From NCBI GenBank assembly GCA_019279435.1, contig JAAALK010000082.1, positions 18,567,116 to 18,631,115 of the forward strand: DNA of 64,000 nt, in the 5' to 3' direction. The notes under the pieces are model-generated. The model ran no database searches. It was not told the DNA's origin and saw only the letters and a list, made by a program, of their open reading frames with translations. Origin of the DNA: Zizania palustris (Eukaryota > Streptophyta > Magnoliopsida > Poales > Poaceae). Shown piece after piece: positions 10,854 through 20,979 of the stretch (position 1 is the first letter of the stretch; each line of letters opens with the position of its first letter). A program made the position numbers and the translations under genes.

Positions 10854-12524
10854 CTATTCGGGCCGAATCAATACCTTCTTCCCCTCGAGCTCAACGTTGT
10901 TCATGGGAAAGGGGTCTCTGTCCAATTTAATTTTTGGGTTTGCTTCTATTTTCAATCGTCCTTCTTCTATGGCCGATTGAACCTGCCGACAAAAAACATT
11001 GCAATCATTATTGTGGTGAGAATGCGAATCATGCCACTTACAGTAGGGACATTTCTTCAATTCGTCAGCGGATGGCATGACTTGCCCTTTCGGCAGTCGT
11101 AGAAGCTGATTTCTTAATAGAAAATCAAATATTTTATCACACTTAGTTACGTCGAATGAATATCTAGCTTCATTAGGCTGACTCTTAGAGGGAGACAGAC
11201 GCAATTCGGAGTAGGTGACGAGTTTAAACTTTGTGCTCCAAGTCCATTCGGCCGTGTACATATCGGCCAGATCATCTTCCTCTTCGGATTCTCCCTCGTC
11301 AGAGTGCTCCATCATGTGGATTTCAGCTCTTGTTTATTAAAAGTTTTAACGATTTTTCTATCTTTGGCCCGGCCTTCCTAGACCAGAGCCTGTTGTAAGA
11401 CTTGGCTAATGTCTAGAAGATTCTGATTATCCATTCACTCCTTAATTTCTACCCGTAGGCCATTAAATGCGAGGTATGCCAGGTCTCTTTCTGATATGTT
11501 TAGGCTAAAACATTTATTCCTAGTGTCTCTAAAGCGCTTGATGTATTCAGAAACACTTTCGCTAGATTTTTGTTTGATCGCCGTGAGGTGTGATAGCCTA
11601 AGATCGGTCTTGCATGTGTAGAAATAATCATGAAACTTCTGCTCTAGCTGAGCCCATGTCTGAACGGAGTTCGGCGGGAGCACCGAAAACCAAGTGAACG
11701 CGGTGCCAGACAATGATAGGGAAAATAACCTGATTTTCAATGCATCCAAACCGCTAGATTCACCACATTGTGCTAGAAATTGACTAATGTGCTCTAATGT
11801 GGATTTACTACCCTCGTCATCAAATTTGGTGAAGTATGGGACTCTATAACCACGAGGGTATGGAATGGTATCAAAGAGGTCGGGATATGGTTTTCGATAA
11901 ACCCTAGCTCTATCCCGAGGTGTAAAGCCGGTGCATTCCCTAAATAATGCTCGAATATGTTCCTCAATATCTTCGTGGTATATCGGCATGCTCTGGCCTA
12001 TGCTGCGGTGTGGGAGTGTGTAGTGCGAGCAGTGGTGGTAGAGCTGGCGTGGGCGCAGGCGGTGGCAGTACATGATAGGCTGGGTTTGCCTGGCCATAAG
12101 CGTAGTTATGTGTTTTGGCTGTGGATGATGTAGCCAGAAACGTGATAGTTTTTCTAGTATTGCCATCCGTTCTACTATAAATGTGCTAGTTTGGTGGAAT
12201 ACTAGTGATTGGTGTCGATGAATCGGCCTTAGTAAAGCCAAATCTTCTAAATACTACTGCCACTTGCGAGACAACTGTGTGTTCTAGTTTGTTGGCTAGT
12301 GAGGCGCTAACCGCCTGATCAATAGACACAACTATCCTACGGTCAACTTGTGAAGCAGATAAAGGGGGTGATGAGGGGCGTACCCGAGTTAGGTTGAGGG
12401 TGTCGCGCATGACGAAGCCCGAGCGTGTCTTTATGCAATCCCTGAGCATCAGCTCTTCGAGTTCCTTATTCGCTTCAATCTTTGCTCGGTCTTCCTCAGA
12501 TATGTCTGCCATGGTGGGCATCAT
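10854..12524 (-). pseudogene. Element A gag, frameshifted
   Basis: The first frame (12524-12186) starts MMPTMADISEEDRAKIEA and encodes the N-terminal coiled region. A frame change near 12200 leads into 12241-11435, the capsid domain (IRALFRECTGFTPRDRARVY, GTAFTWFSVLPPNSVQTW, SVSEYIKRFRDTRNKCF). A TAG in the sequence after QQALV is shared with element F. A third piece (11315-10854) carries a Cys/His cluster (CPYCKWHDSHSHHNNDC) that looks like a zinc finger of the nucleocapsid. The frames are broken but the order is that of a Tat Gag. Confidence 0.8.
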
Positions 12525-12639
12525 AATGTTGCGGTCGTCGATGTCCGCGCCCCCATAGTGTTCATCGGCGATTTAGTGTATGTAGACGTAGTAGACGTAC
12601 TCGCTGCCGATGTAGAGGTAGTAGTCATGATTGGCGTTG

Positions 12640-12657
12640 TCCCTAGCGGAGTCGCCA
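12640..12657 (-). other. Element A primer-binding site
   Basis: The minus strand reads TGGCGACTCCGCTAGGGA a few bases inside the LTR. The same type of site, with substitutions, sits next to the 5' LTRs of B (TGGCAACTCCACTGGGGA) and F. Confidence 0.7.
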
Positions 12658-12664
12658 AAAAGTG

Positions 12665-13986
12665 TGTTGACACTGAAATGCGCCCCCGCACTTGGGCCGG
12701 TTCGACGTCCAAAAGTATCGCAATGATACCAATGCCGCGTTCCGACTACCCTTAATAGTGATAAGGGATTTGGAGTCGCCAGGCAATCAGACAAATAATT
12801 AATATTTTAATCCAATTGGCTGAAAGTGTTAGTAATAATGTAAACAGGAATAAAACGACTAAAATACCTAGAATCGGCCAATCCGGAGGCCGATTCAGAG
12901 TTACAGCGGAGATTTGCCCGACAGGTCCCTAGGGCACCTTCGGCCTCAAGCCCGGTCAGACCGGAGGTACAACCTTGGTCGGACCGAAGGTGCGGAGGGC
13001 CTTTGGGCGATGTCCCAAAGGCAGCTGCGAAGGGTGGCTCTAGGGTCTGACCGGCGAGGCTCCTTCGGTCGGACCGGCCGTGCTACCCTGGTCACACCGG
13101 GCGAAGGGATCTCCGAATGCTGGCCTTCGAACGTGTGAAGCTCCAGCACGCGGGACTTCGGCGATTAGGGCTTCGATGGGCTTGGGCTTTGGCTTCAGCG
13201 CGCATGGTACAGAGGGTCCCGGTCGGACCGGCGGAGTGCCGTTGATCTGACTGGCTATTGCTGACAATGGCGTGACGAGGTCCGGTCAGACCGAGATCTC
13301 AACGCCGATCGGACCGAAGTAACAAATATGATCTGCTAAACCTTAGTAGCCTTAGCAAATAATCTTCAATCACCTCCAAAGTTTGCAGAGATGTTTAGGA
13401 AGGCGATTGATCTGCAAAAACACCCAAAGATCAAATACAATTCGGCCAAGGGGCCGAATTAACAAGTATGGCGATAAAACTGATAAAAAGGATAGCAATC
13501 CGTTACGTGGATTAATGAGAGGTTCATAAGTGAACCAGCAAGGGTTACCATGATTACGGACGCGGCAGACGGAGGGCTTTCAAGAAAACCCACGAAGATG
13601 CAGAAAGTAAAGAAAAGTAAATGCGATTCAAAGCTAGGGCTTTGGATTTTTGAGATTGGAGAGAGCCCTTGAATCGGCCTTGCCCCTATTATTTATAGGG
13701 GGTGGGCTGGTGATCCCTGGCGAAAAATACAATAGGATTCGGCCAAAATTCAGTTGAGATAAGATTTGGATAAAAACAGCTTGAATCCACTTCAGATTCA
13801 TATTCTAAACCCCTGGCCAGTCTGACCGAGCCCATGGGTCTGGTCTGATCAGGCCTGGCCAGTTGGATCGGCCCACTATAGCCGGTCAAACCGGCCTTTG
13901 CCAGGTTTAGCATATTTTTGGTCAAAATACCATTTTTCAGTATTTTGCTTAGCTTGACCATTAATACCATTTTTTGCTATAAACAG
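12665..13986 (-). repeat. Element A 5' LTR (1322 bp)
   Basis: The plus strand begins TGTTGACACTG and ends GCTATAAACA; on the minus strand the LTR starts TGTTTATAGC, the same start as both LTRs of element F. A TATAAAT box is present on the minus strand at 13691-13697. The LTR is dotted with near-palindromes of the type CCGGTCAGACCGG, for example around 12950-13090 and 13800-13890. Confidence 0.85.
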
Positions 13987-14377
13987 GGGTCCTATGAACC
14001 GGCCTCACCCCTGTATTTATTGGGGCTAGTCTCCTTATCTCTAATTCTAATCTGATAAGATTCGGCCTTATCAAGTTTAGAGATAAAAACAACCAAAATA
14101 TATATCAAACTCTATCTCTGAGGCTTGCCCGAAGTGGGCCTTCGGCAGGCCTGCCGAAGCCTGCTCCTCGGGCCGAAGCTTCAGCAAAGCAGGCCATTGA
14201 AGGGCCTTCGGGCCAAATCCAGCAGGCCGCTAAAATGCCTTCCGAGGCCTCATGCAGGTGGGCCTCCAGCACGTTTAGGGCTTCGGCCTATACCAGGAGT
14301 TGCATATTTTCGGCCCAAATCACCAAAATTGATATTTTGACAATCTTGGCCATTAATGCCATTTTTTGCTATCAACA
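13987..14377 (-). repeat. Element B 3' LTR, first 391 bp
   Basis: This stretch starts GGGGTCCTATGAACCGG, as at 19497, and ends TATCAACA. It matches the equivalent end of the 5' LTR over its full length. The rest of the LTR is displaced by element A, whose LTR abuts at 13986. 13987-13991 (GGGGT) is the candidate target duplication of A. Confidence 0.85.
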
Positions 14378-14392
14378 CATGCCCCCCTGCCT
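14378..14392 (-). other. Element B polypurine tract
   Basis: The minus strand reads AGGCAGGGGGGCATG directly before the 3' LTR. Element F has the same kind of tract at 53171-53184 and element G a related one at 43909-43924. Confidence 0.75.
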
Positions 14393-15532
14393 TTTAGCGA
14401 ACTAAGTGAACTAAAAGCACAATGGGCTAAGGACGATACCTCCCATATTGGCCTTCCGACACTTTTAAGCGGTTTGCCACACACTTGGGAAGTATTTTTC
14501 AAATACCTGCCATTTAAAGCTCTTCGAAATTGCTCTCCTTGTAGAGACTCCAACACGTATGCATTACCTGTAGTGATTTAAGCCACCTTAAAAGGACCTT
14601 CCCAACTAGGCGACCATTTACCAAATTTGGGCCTCTTAGTGCCTAAGGGCAAAATTGTCTTCCAAACGAAGTCATCAACTTGAAACGATTTTAGTTTGAC
14701 TCTTTTGTTGTAGGCTCTAGCTACTCACCTTTTATCTTTCTCTATAGCTTCTAAAGCCCTTAACCTCTTATCGGTCACTTCTTCAAAAATTATCCTTCAC
14801 AAGAGTTTCATATTCATCAACCGATAAGCCATCTTGCTTAAGAAATCTTAACGAGCCAAGATCCACCTCTACTAATAGAACGACTTCTTGTCCATACACT
14901 AATTCGTATGGACTAACTTTGGTAGCACCATGCTTTGCAACTCTACAAGCCCATAATGCCTCAGAAAGCACTTCATGCCACCTTTTAGGGAACTCTTCAA
15001 TTTTCTTCTTAATGAGCTTAATTACAGTTTTATTACTAGACTCGGCCTGACCATTGGCCTGAGCATAGTATGGTGAAGAGTTTATCAACTTAATACCATA
15101 AAATTCGGCAAAGTCTCTCACTTCTTTGGTAATAAATGAAGTACCTTTATCTGTAGTGAGAGTTTGGGGAATACCAAATCTATGTATAATGTGCTTCAAG
15201 ATGAAATTAGTTACCTCATTGTGAGTCATGTTCTTGAGAGGCATGGCCTCGGTCCATTTGGTGAAGTAATCTATTGCCATCAACATGAACTGATGCCCTT
15301 TTGAAGAGGGAGGATAGATTTGGCCCATGAAGTTTAAACCCCAATGTCGGAACGACCATGGTTTGATAATAGGATTAAGTAGCGATGCAGGAGCCAACTG
15401 AATATTACCAAACTTTTGACATGCTTCACACTCTCTATAATACTTAAAACAATCTTCAGTCATAGTCGCCAATAAAAACCCGCTCTTTTGAGCATCCAAC
15501 TCATCTTCTGGGCCGATTGATGAGTACCACAA
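14393..15532 (-). pseudogene. Element B integrase
   Basis: The open segment 15532-14783 starts inside the zinc-binding domain (YRECEACQKFGN) and carries the catalytic core. The second catalytic Asp is in TLTTDKGTSF and the Glu in NGQAESSNK. The first catalytic Asp position reads LNFMGQI, that is Asn where related integrases have Asp, a G-to-A change on the coding strand. The C-terminal part continues with stops to about 14400 (RLRALEAIEKDKR, FGKWSPSWEGPF). It is catalytically dead even without the frame breaks. Confidence 0.85.
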
Positions 15533-15773
15533 AGTCTCTCATGAACTTCTCCTGTAGTCACTCTAGATTGATTGACATCTAAGTACCTTAGAAGTACTCC
15601 GTCAATAGTTTGGCGATATAGCACATCGTCAAGCAATACAAATTTAAATGTCTGTCACCGAATTTTCCAATCAATCCTTTGGTTTGGATCTTTTAAATAC
15701 TGGACGATTGGAATTCTTCAATCATCCATATGGATATTCGGAGGGTTTGCCAGTTCTTTTCCCGGAGTAGTGT

Positions 15774-16090
15774 CTAAATTGTTAATTTTGGAGTGCCCCC
15801 CGCGTCTTTCCTGATCCTACCAGAGGCTGCTGGATCGGCTGTGCAGAGACGATCAGACTGAAGTCCTCCGACGGAGGGGTCCGGTGTGCGAAGGCCTCCG
15901 TCGCTCGGAAGGCTTCGGTGTGAGGGGCCTAGCATGCAGGGTCCTTCGTTGGATGAAGGGCTCTGATATGAGGGCTCTGACATGCAACATCCTCTGGCAG
16001 ACGAAGGGGTCTGATCCGGAGGGTCCGACGGACCTCGCGTCCGCCCGAAGCCTCTTGCTTTGGCAGGGAGTTCAAGCATCAACTTTCCTT
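15774..16090 (-). other. Element B linker between second RNase H and integrase
   Basis: This is a GC-rich stretch of degenerate units translating to Ser/Pro/Gly-rich repeats (for example MLGPSHRSLPSDGGLRTPDP) on the minus strand. No catalytic motif is visible. The corresponding place in element F (about 52060-52178) has GGTCCGACC-type repeats instead. Confidence 0.6.
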
Positions 16091-16133
16091 GTACATAAAA
16101 TTTTCCCCTCTTGACCTGATAACCATATGCTTT

Positions 16134-16500
16134 CTAAGCGAAATCATTTGCAATTAAGTTGGCTTCTCTAGACACGTGAGAGATTTTGAAGTCATCAAAA
16201 GTAGCAACTATGTCTAAACATTTATCCAAATAACTGTTTAGCAAGCCATTAAAACATTGAGCACTTTTAGCTACTTGTTGCACCACTAACAGAGAATCAC
16301 CATGTGCATGAACATGTTTAACACCCATGGAATTTAGCAATTCAAGTCCTAGCAATAAAGCTTCATATTCGGTTTGATTATTAGTAGAAGGAAATTCTAA
16401 ACGGGCCGAGGTCTCAAAGCGCATGCCACTAGGTGATATGAGAACTACTCCAATACCTTGGCCACTCTTGTAAGCCGAACCATCAAAATAAAGTTTCTAT
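16134..16500 (-). pseudogene. Element B second RNase H (aRH)
   Basis: The minus strand encodes LEFPSTNNQTEYEALLLGLE, GVKHVHAHGDSLLVVQQVA and HVSREANLIANDFA, the conserved blocks of the Tat additional RNase H. The upstream part with the first aspartate lies at about 16440-16500, beyond a stop. Confidence 0.78.
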
Positions 16501-17474
16501 GGCACTACTTCAATTAGAGCAATACCATTACCCCAATCGACATCTATGTGGTGATCAACTATAAAATTAGCGACGACTTGGCCTTTCATAGCTCTCAAAG
16601 GTTCATAAGCCAAATCATATTCAATCAAAGCATAATCCACTTCCCGATTCTCCTACTTAGAATCGTCTTTTGTAACATGTATTTTATTACATCGGTTTGA
16701 CAAGCATAATAAAGTGATAAACACAAATGCTCTACAAACACGTACAATGTCTCGGCGTCCAGCAAGTGGTGGCTCAAGAATGTGATGATGTACTCTCTCC
16801 CCTCCACTTCTTGAGTTAGCACGACTCCTATCACACTATCTTCTGTAGCAATGTATAGCCGAAATGGAATTCCGGCTTTTGATGCTCTTACCATGGGCGG
16901 TGATGACAATCACTCTTTAATTTTCTCAAAGGCGCTTTGCTGACTTGCCCCCCAAGTGAACTCGACCTCATTCTTTAGCCGGAGTATGGTGACAAAAGCA
17001 TCAATTTTGCTGAACAAGTTAGATATAAAGCGAGACAGATAATTCATCTTGCCTAGTAATTTTTGCACATCTCTTATATATGTTGGCGCTTCAAAGTTTC
17101 TAATCTTTTCAAGCCTTTTAGGTTCAATCTCGATACCTTTTTCATGAATCATGAATCCTAAAAACTTGTCTGCGGACACGTCAAAAGAACATTTAAGCAG
17201 GTACATTTTTAAGCCATACTGATGCATTCTATCAAAAGCGACCCTCAAATCGGTCAAATGGTTTCCCATAGCATCCAATTTGACTACAACATCATCTATG
17301 TAGACTTCTAGCATAACTCCTAACAAGACATAAAAGATCAAATTCATAGCACATTGATATGTAGAGCCAACATTCTTTTACCAAAAGTCATAACGACCCA
17401 CTCAAACAAGCCGACAAAACCGGGGTATCGAAAGGCTGTCTTATAGACGTCCTCTTCGGCCATAAAAATTTGAT
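16501..17474 (-). pseudogene. Element B RT C-terminal half and RNase H
   Basis: The frame 17347-16910 carries the YIDD box (LEVYIDDVVVKLDAM) and thumb (FLGFMIHEKGIEIEPKRLEK). The frame 16909-16625 carries RNase H (YIATEDSVIGVVLTQEVEG). The RT N-terminal half, protease and most of gag are deleted; the RT sequence ends at about 17474, where gag sequence begins. Confidence 0.82.
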
Positions 17475-18366
17475 GCGTCTGACCCACTAGCTTCTCCACA
17501 CTATGCTAAGAACTAGCTGATATGCTCTAGTGTGGTCTTGTTACCCTCACCGTCGAATTTGGTGAATTTAGGGACTATATAGCCGCGAGGGTAGGGTATG
17601 GTGTCGAAGTGATCGGGGTATGACTTTTGGTAAACCCTAGCCCAATCTCTAGGCGCAAAGCCGGTGCACTCCCTAAACAGCGTGCAGATCTGCTCCTCAA
17701 TGTCATCTCGGCCTCCTGCCTGAGCGCGTCTCTCATGTGGGGGCATGACATGCAAAGGTATGTCGGCGTGTAGGCCGCGGGGGTCTTCCTCACGTGCCGG
17801 CTCGGTATATACGACGTGCTTGGGCCTATGCATTTGCGTAGGAGCATGCGGCGCATGCAACGCGGAAAAAGCTGGCGCAGGCGTAGACGGAGGCGGCGCA
17901 TAGTAAGCAGGGTTAGCTTGGCCATAAGTGTAGTGACTTGTCTCGACCGTGGATGTTGAGGCTGGAGACGCGATAGCTTTGCCGGTACTACCGTTGATTC
18001 TGCTATAGATGCGATTTACCAGGGGTACACTAGCAATTGGAGTTAGAGGAACAACCTCAGTAAAGTCGAACCTTCTAAACATTGCCTTACCTGAGAGCTA
18101 ACTGCCGAATCTAAACAGTTGGCTAACGAAACGCTAACAGCTTGATCTACCGATGCGGCTATCTTTTGCTCAATCTCTAAAGAAGATAAAGGAGGCGACA
18201 CTGGTGTTACCTGAGTCTGAGCGAGGTCGGGGATGTTGACGTCGCGCTTGATGAAGCCCGCGCGCGTCTTGGTGTAGATCCCAAGCATAAGATCTTGGAG
18301 CTCTTTCATCTTTTCCTCGATCTCCGCCCGACCTTCTTTGGAGATATCTTCAAGGGTGGGCATCAT
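17475..18366 (-). pseudogene. Element B gag N-terminal half, truncated by deletion
   Basis: The frame 18366-18043 starts MMPTLEDISKEGRAEIEEKM, homologous to the start of A and F Gag. The frame 18082-17513 continues into the capsid (LFRECTGFAPRDWARVY, DTIPYPRGYIVPKFTKFDG). Homology stops at about 17475, at the deletion junction into RT. Confidence 0.82.
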
Positions 18367-18483
18367 GATGTTGCGATTGTCAATCTCTGTGCCCCCATGG
18401 GATCCATCAGTGTTGTAGATGTAGTAGCCGTCGTAGAGGTACTTGCAACCGATGTAGATGTACTTTTCATGTTGGCATAGCCT

Positions 18484-18501
18484 TCCCCAGTGGAGTTGCC
18501 A
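18484..18501 (-). other. Element B primer-binding site
   Basis: The minus strand reads TGGCAACTCCACTGGGGA seven bases inside the LTR, the same family of site as in element A. Confidence 0.7.
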
Positions 18502-18508
18502 AAAAGTG

Positions 18509-19874
18509 TGTTGACACGGAAATGTGCCCTCGTACTTGGGTCAGTTCGACGATCCAAAAGTGTGTGGATACCTAGGAACAAGCCTAAGCATAACACAACA
18601 CTGACGTCGCGTTCCAACTACCCTTAACAGTGGCAAGGAGGGTGGAGTCGCCAGGTAATCAAATCACATAGAAATAATCCAATTAGCCGAAATATATAGA
18701 TAAAAATAACCCAATTGGTCGAACGAAGCCTGATTGGTTCAGAGTGTACCGTTCAAAGGGTCACCGAAGGGGGCCTTCGGCATCTGGTGCGAAGGGTGCG
18801 CCGAAGATAGCCTTCAGCATTCAGATTGATCTGGCCGGAGATAGGCTTCGAATAGATCGCGACGTGAAATCACTCCCAAATGAAAGAGTTCAGTGTGAAT
18901 CCTCTTGACATGACAAAATCCAACGCGGACCGCTGGGGCGACGAAGTCCGGTGCGGAGCGCTGGCACGACGAAGTTCGATGCGGTGCAGTCCGTTCTAGC
19001 GTGATCCCTGTGCGAAGCAACCCTAATACGAAGTAGCTCCGGTGCGTGGGACTTAACCAGACCGACAACAGTGTGACGAATTCGACATAGATAGATGGAG
19101 CAGGGGTTTACCGAAGGGTGCTTTGGTAGCCTCCAAAACTAGCTTCCTAGCTCCGAAAACCTTCGGCGAAGGGGGCTCCGGACGTGAAACCTACAACAAA
19201 GTTAAGATCAAGTGCCAATTCGGCCTGGAGACCGAATTACTAAGTGTTGCAGTATATAGAACGAGGGTAGCAATATGTTATGTAGATTAATGGAGGGTTC
19301 ACAAGCGAGCCAATAAGGTGTTAGCAATCTGTTACGTAGATTAACGGATGATTCACAAGCGAACCAACAAGGCTTACCACTATTACGGCGTGGCCGACGG
19401 AGGGCTTCTAGCACAAACCCACGAAGGTGTACGGAAAAGTAAAGAAAGTAAAGTACGGTTCAAACTAGGGTTTGAAGTTGATTTGTGTTGTGGGGGGTCC
19501 TATGAACCGGCATCACCCCTGTATTTATAGGGGCTAGTATCCTTATCTCTAATTCTAATCTAATAAGATTCAGCCTAATCAAGTTTAGGGATAAAAACAA
19601 CCAGAATCTATATCAGACTCTTTCTCCGAGGATTTCCTTCGGTAGGCCCGCCGAAGCCTGCTACTTGGGCCAAAGCTTCGGCGAAGCGGGCCACCGAAGG
19701 GCCTTCGGGCCGAAGCTAGCAGGCTGCTAAAAGGCCTCCCGAGGCCTCATGCAGGTGGGCCTCCGACACGTTCAGGGCTTCGGCCTGTACCAGGAGTTAC
19801 ATATTTTCGGCCCAAATCACCAAAATTGATATTTTTACAATCTTGGCCATTAATGCCATCTTTCGCTATGAACA
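18509..19874 (-). repeat. Element B 5' LTR (1366 bp)
   Basis: The plus strand begins TGTTGACACGG and ends GCTATGAACA. A TATAAAT box lies on the minus strand at 19523-19529. Positions 19497-19874 are highly similar to 13987-14377, which identifies the latter as the other LTR. It carries many GCCTTCGGC-type inverted motifs. Confidence 0.85.
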
Positions 19875-19896
19875 CAATCCAAAACCAAACAAAAAA

Positions 19897-19901
19897 TAGA
19901 G
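19897..19901. repeat. Element C left target duplication TAGAG
   Basis: TAGAG directly before the LTR start TGAGGAGCC equals TAGAG at 42400-42404 directly after the 3' LTR end. Confidence 0.9.
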
Positions 19902-20914
19902 TGAGGAGCCATGCTGAATAGCGTGGGCCTCATGGCTCCAAAAGTGATGAGTCATTGTCAACGATAGTCAAAGAGGACAGAAGAAAAGAGGAGATCTACT
20001 GTTTCATGGGCCGCGTGTGACTCAGGTACACGGGCAGCGAGCGACTGTCGGGTAGAGGAGGCTGCGAAGTCAGGCTGGCCCAATCCGGGTACTTTTTGAA
20101 CTGACAGCGTCTCATACTTCGAACGTCTGTGCGAAGGTACTCCGACTCGAGCTCTTCGAAGTCCACACTTTGATAGGTTTCGAAGTTGGCTTCGAAGCTT
20201 GTCTTTCTGTTAGACTTCGCTCAGTATTTTGCTTCCGTCTTCTTCGAAGGTCCTTGTGTTCTGTTCGAAGGTAGAGTGTAGGCTTCATTTTGGTTTCTCT
20301 GTCGCGTGTCAGCCTTCGCTTTTCCTTTCGAAGGTTGTTCACTCTGTGTGTGAGTTCGAAGCTGTGTTCGAAGCCTTGCCTTCGAAGTACATACTTCGAA
20401 GCAGGCTCCGACTCTCTTATACTTCGCTCTCATTCACACTCAACCTAAGATAGACAATACACCTTCGACAGACCTCGACTTCCACCTCCGAACCAGACTT
20501 CGACCAGCGAAGTAGACCTCGACCTCCGAAGCAGGATTCGACCCCGTGAAGCAGGCTTCGACACTACGAAGCAGGCCTCGACCAGCGAAGCAGGCTTCGC
20601 CAAGTTTCGAACAGTAGACAGATTTCGAACGGTAACTTCTCACTTCATTCTTAGTGCACTTAGAGTGTTATACTGAGAAGTTTGTCTTGCCTAATCTTGT
20701 GTATACTGTTTATCTGTCTATTAGCACTGCTTTGATAGTTCTCTGTTTGACATCAGTTGCTTCTAGGCTAGATACCTTTAGACTTAGGCTATCTGTTTAT
20801 TTTCTGCTGCTTAGTCTTTAGAGGTGCGTTGGGTGTTGGGAACAGGCCATATATTCGAAAGAATTTTTAAGGCGCCCATTCACCCCCCCTCTGGTCGCTA
20901 CTTTAAGTCATACA
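19902..20914 (+). repeat. Element C 5' LTR (1013 bp, 920-bp internal deletion)
   Basis: It starts TGAGGAGCCATGC and ends CATACA before AG and the primer site. Compared with the 3' LTR it lacks about 920 bp between GGGTAC (20087-20092) and TTTTTGAAC. The lost part equals about 40659-41578 and contains the TATA box. GTAC is present at both deletion borders in the 3' LTR, a 4-bp microhomology. The LTR is rich in TTCGAAG motifs. Confidence 0.9.
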
Positions 20915-20916
20915 AG

Positions 20917-20928
20917 TGGTATCAGAGC
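20917..20928 (+). other. Element C primer-binding site
   Basis: TGGTATCAGAGC, complementary to the 3' end of initiator tRNA-Met, two bases after the LTR. Confidence 0.9.
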
Positions 20929-20979
20929 GAGGTTAGGGTTTTTCCATACCTTAACCGGTTCTAAACCCCAGTAGTGACC

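Larger units (their letters stand above)
6944..13986 (-). mobile_element. Element A: Ty3/gypsy Tat-lineage retrotransposon, 3' half lost
   Basis: On the minus strand the order is 5' LTR (12665-13986), primer site, gag, proline-rich linker, protease, RT, RNase H and the beginning of the second RNase H, where element H interrupts it at about 6943. The integrase and 3' LTR are not in the window. A lies in the 3' LTR of element B, whose remaining part begins directly at 13987. Close relatives in the window are B and F, which share Gag, protease and RT sequence. Multiple frame breaks make it inactive. Confidence 0.88.
13987..19874 (-). mobile_element. Element B: Ty3/gypsy Tat-lineage retrotransposon with large internal deletion
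   Basis: On the minus strand: 5' LTR (18509-19874), primer site, gag fragment, RT C-terminal half, RNase H, second RNase H, integrase, polypurine tract and the first 391 bp of the 3' LTR (13987-14377). Element A interrupts the 3' LTR. A deletion joins gag directly to the middle of RT at about 17474, removing what corresponds to about 3.7 kb of element A (roughly 8070-11745). The right target duplication would be the bases after 19874; the left one is outside the window. Confidence 0.85.

Noticed and set aside
20112..20643. Frames rich in Arg, Ser and Lys on both strands of the C LTR, also at 41598-42129
   Set aside because: They derive from repeated TTCGAAG motifs in the LTR and are present in both LTRs. 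No coding support.
20917..20928. tRNA-like sequence at primer sites (also 26455, 58227, 6439)
   Set aside because: Only the 12-bp complement of the tRNA 3' end is present, with no cloverleaf. These are primer-binding sites, not tRNA genes.
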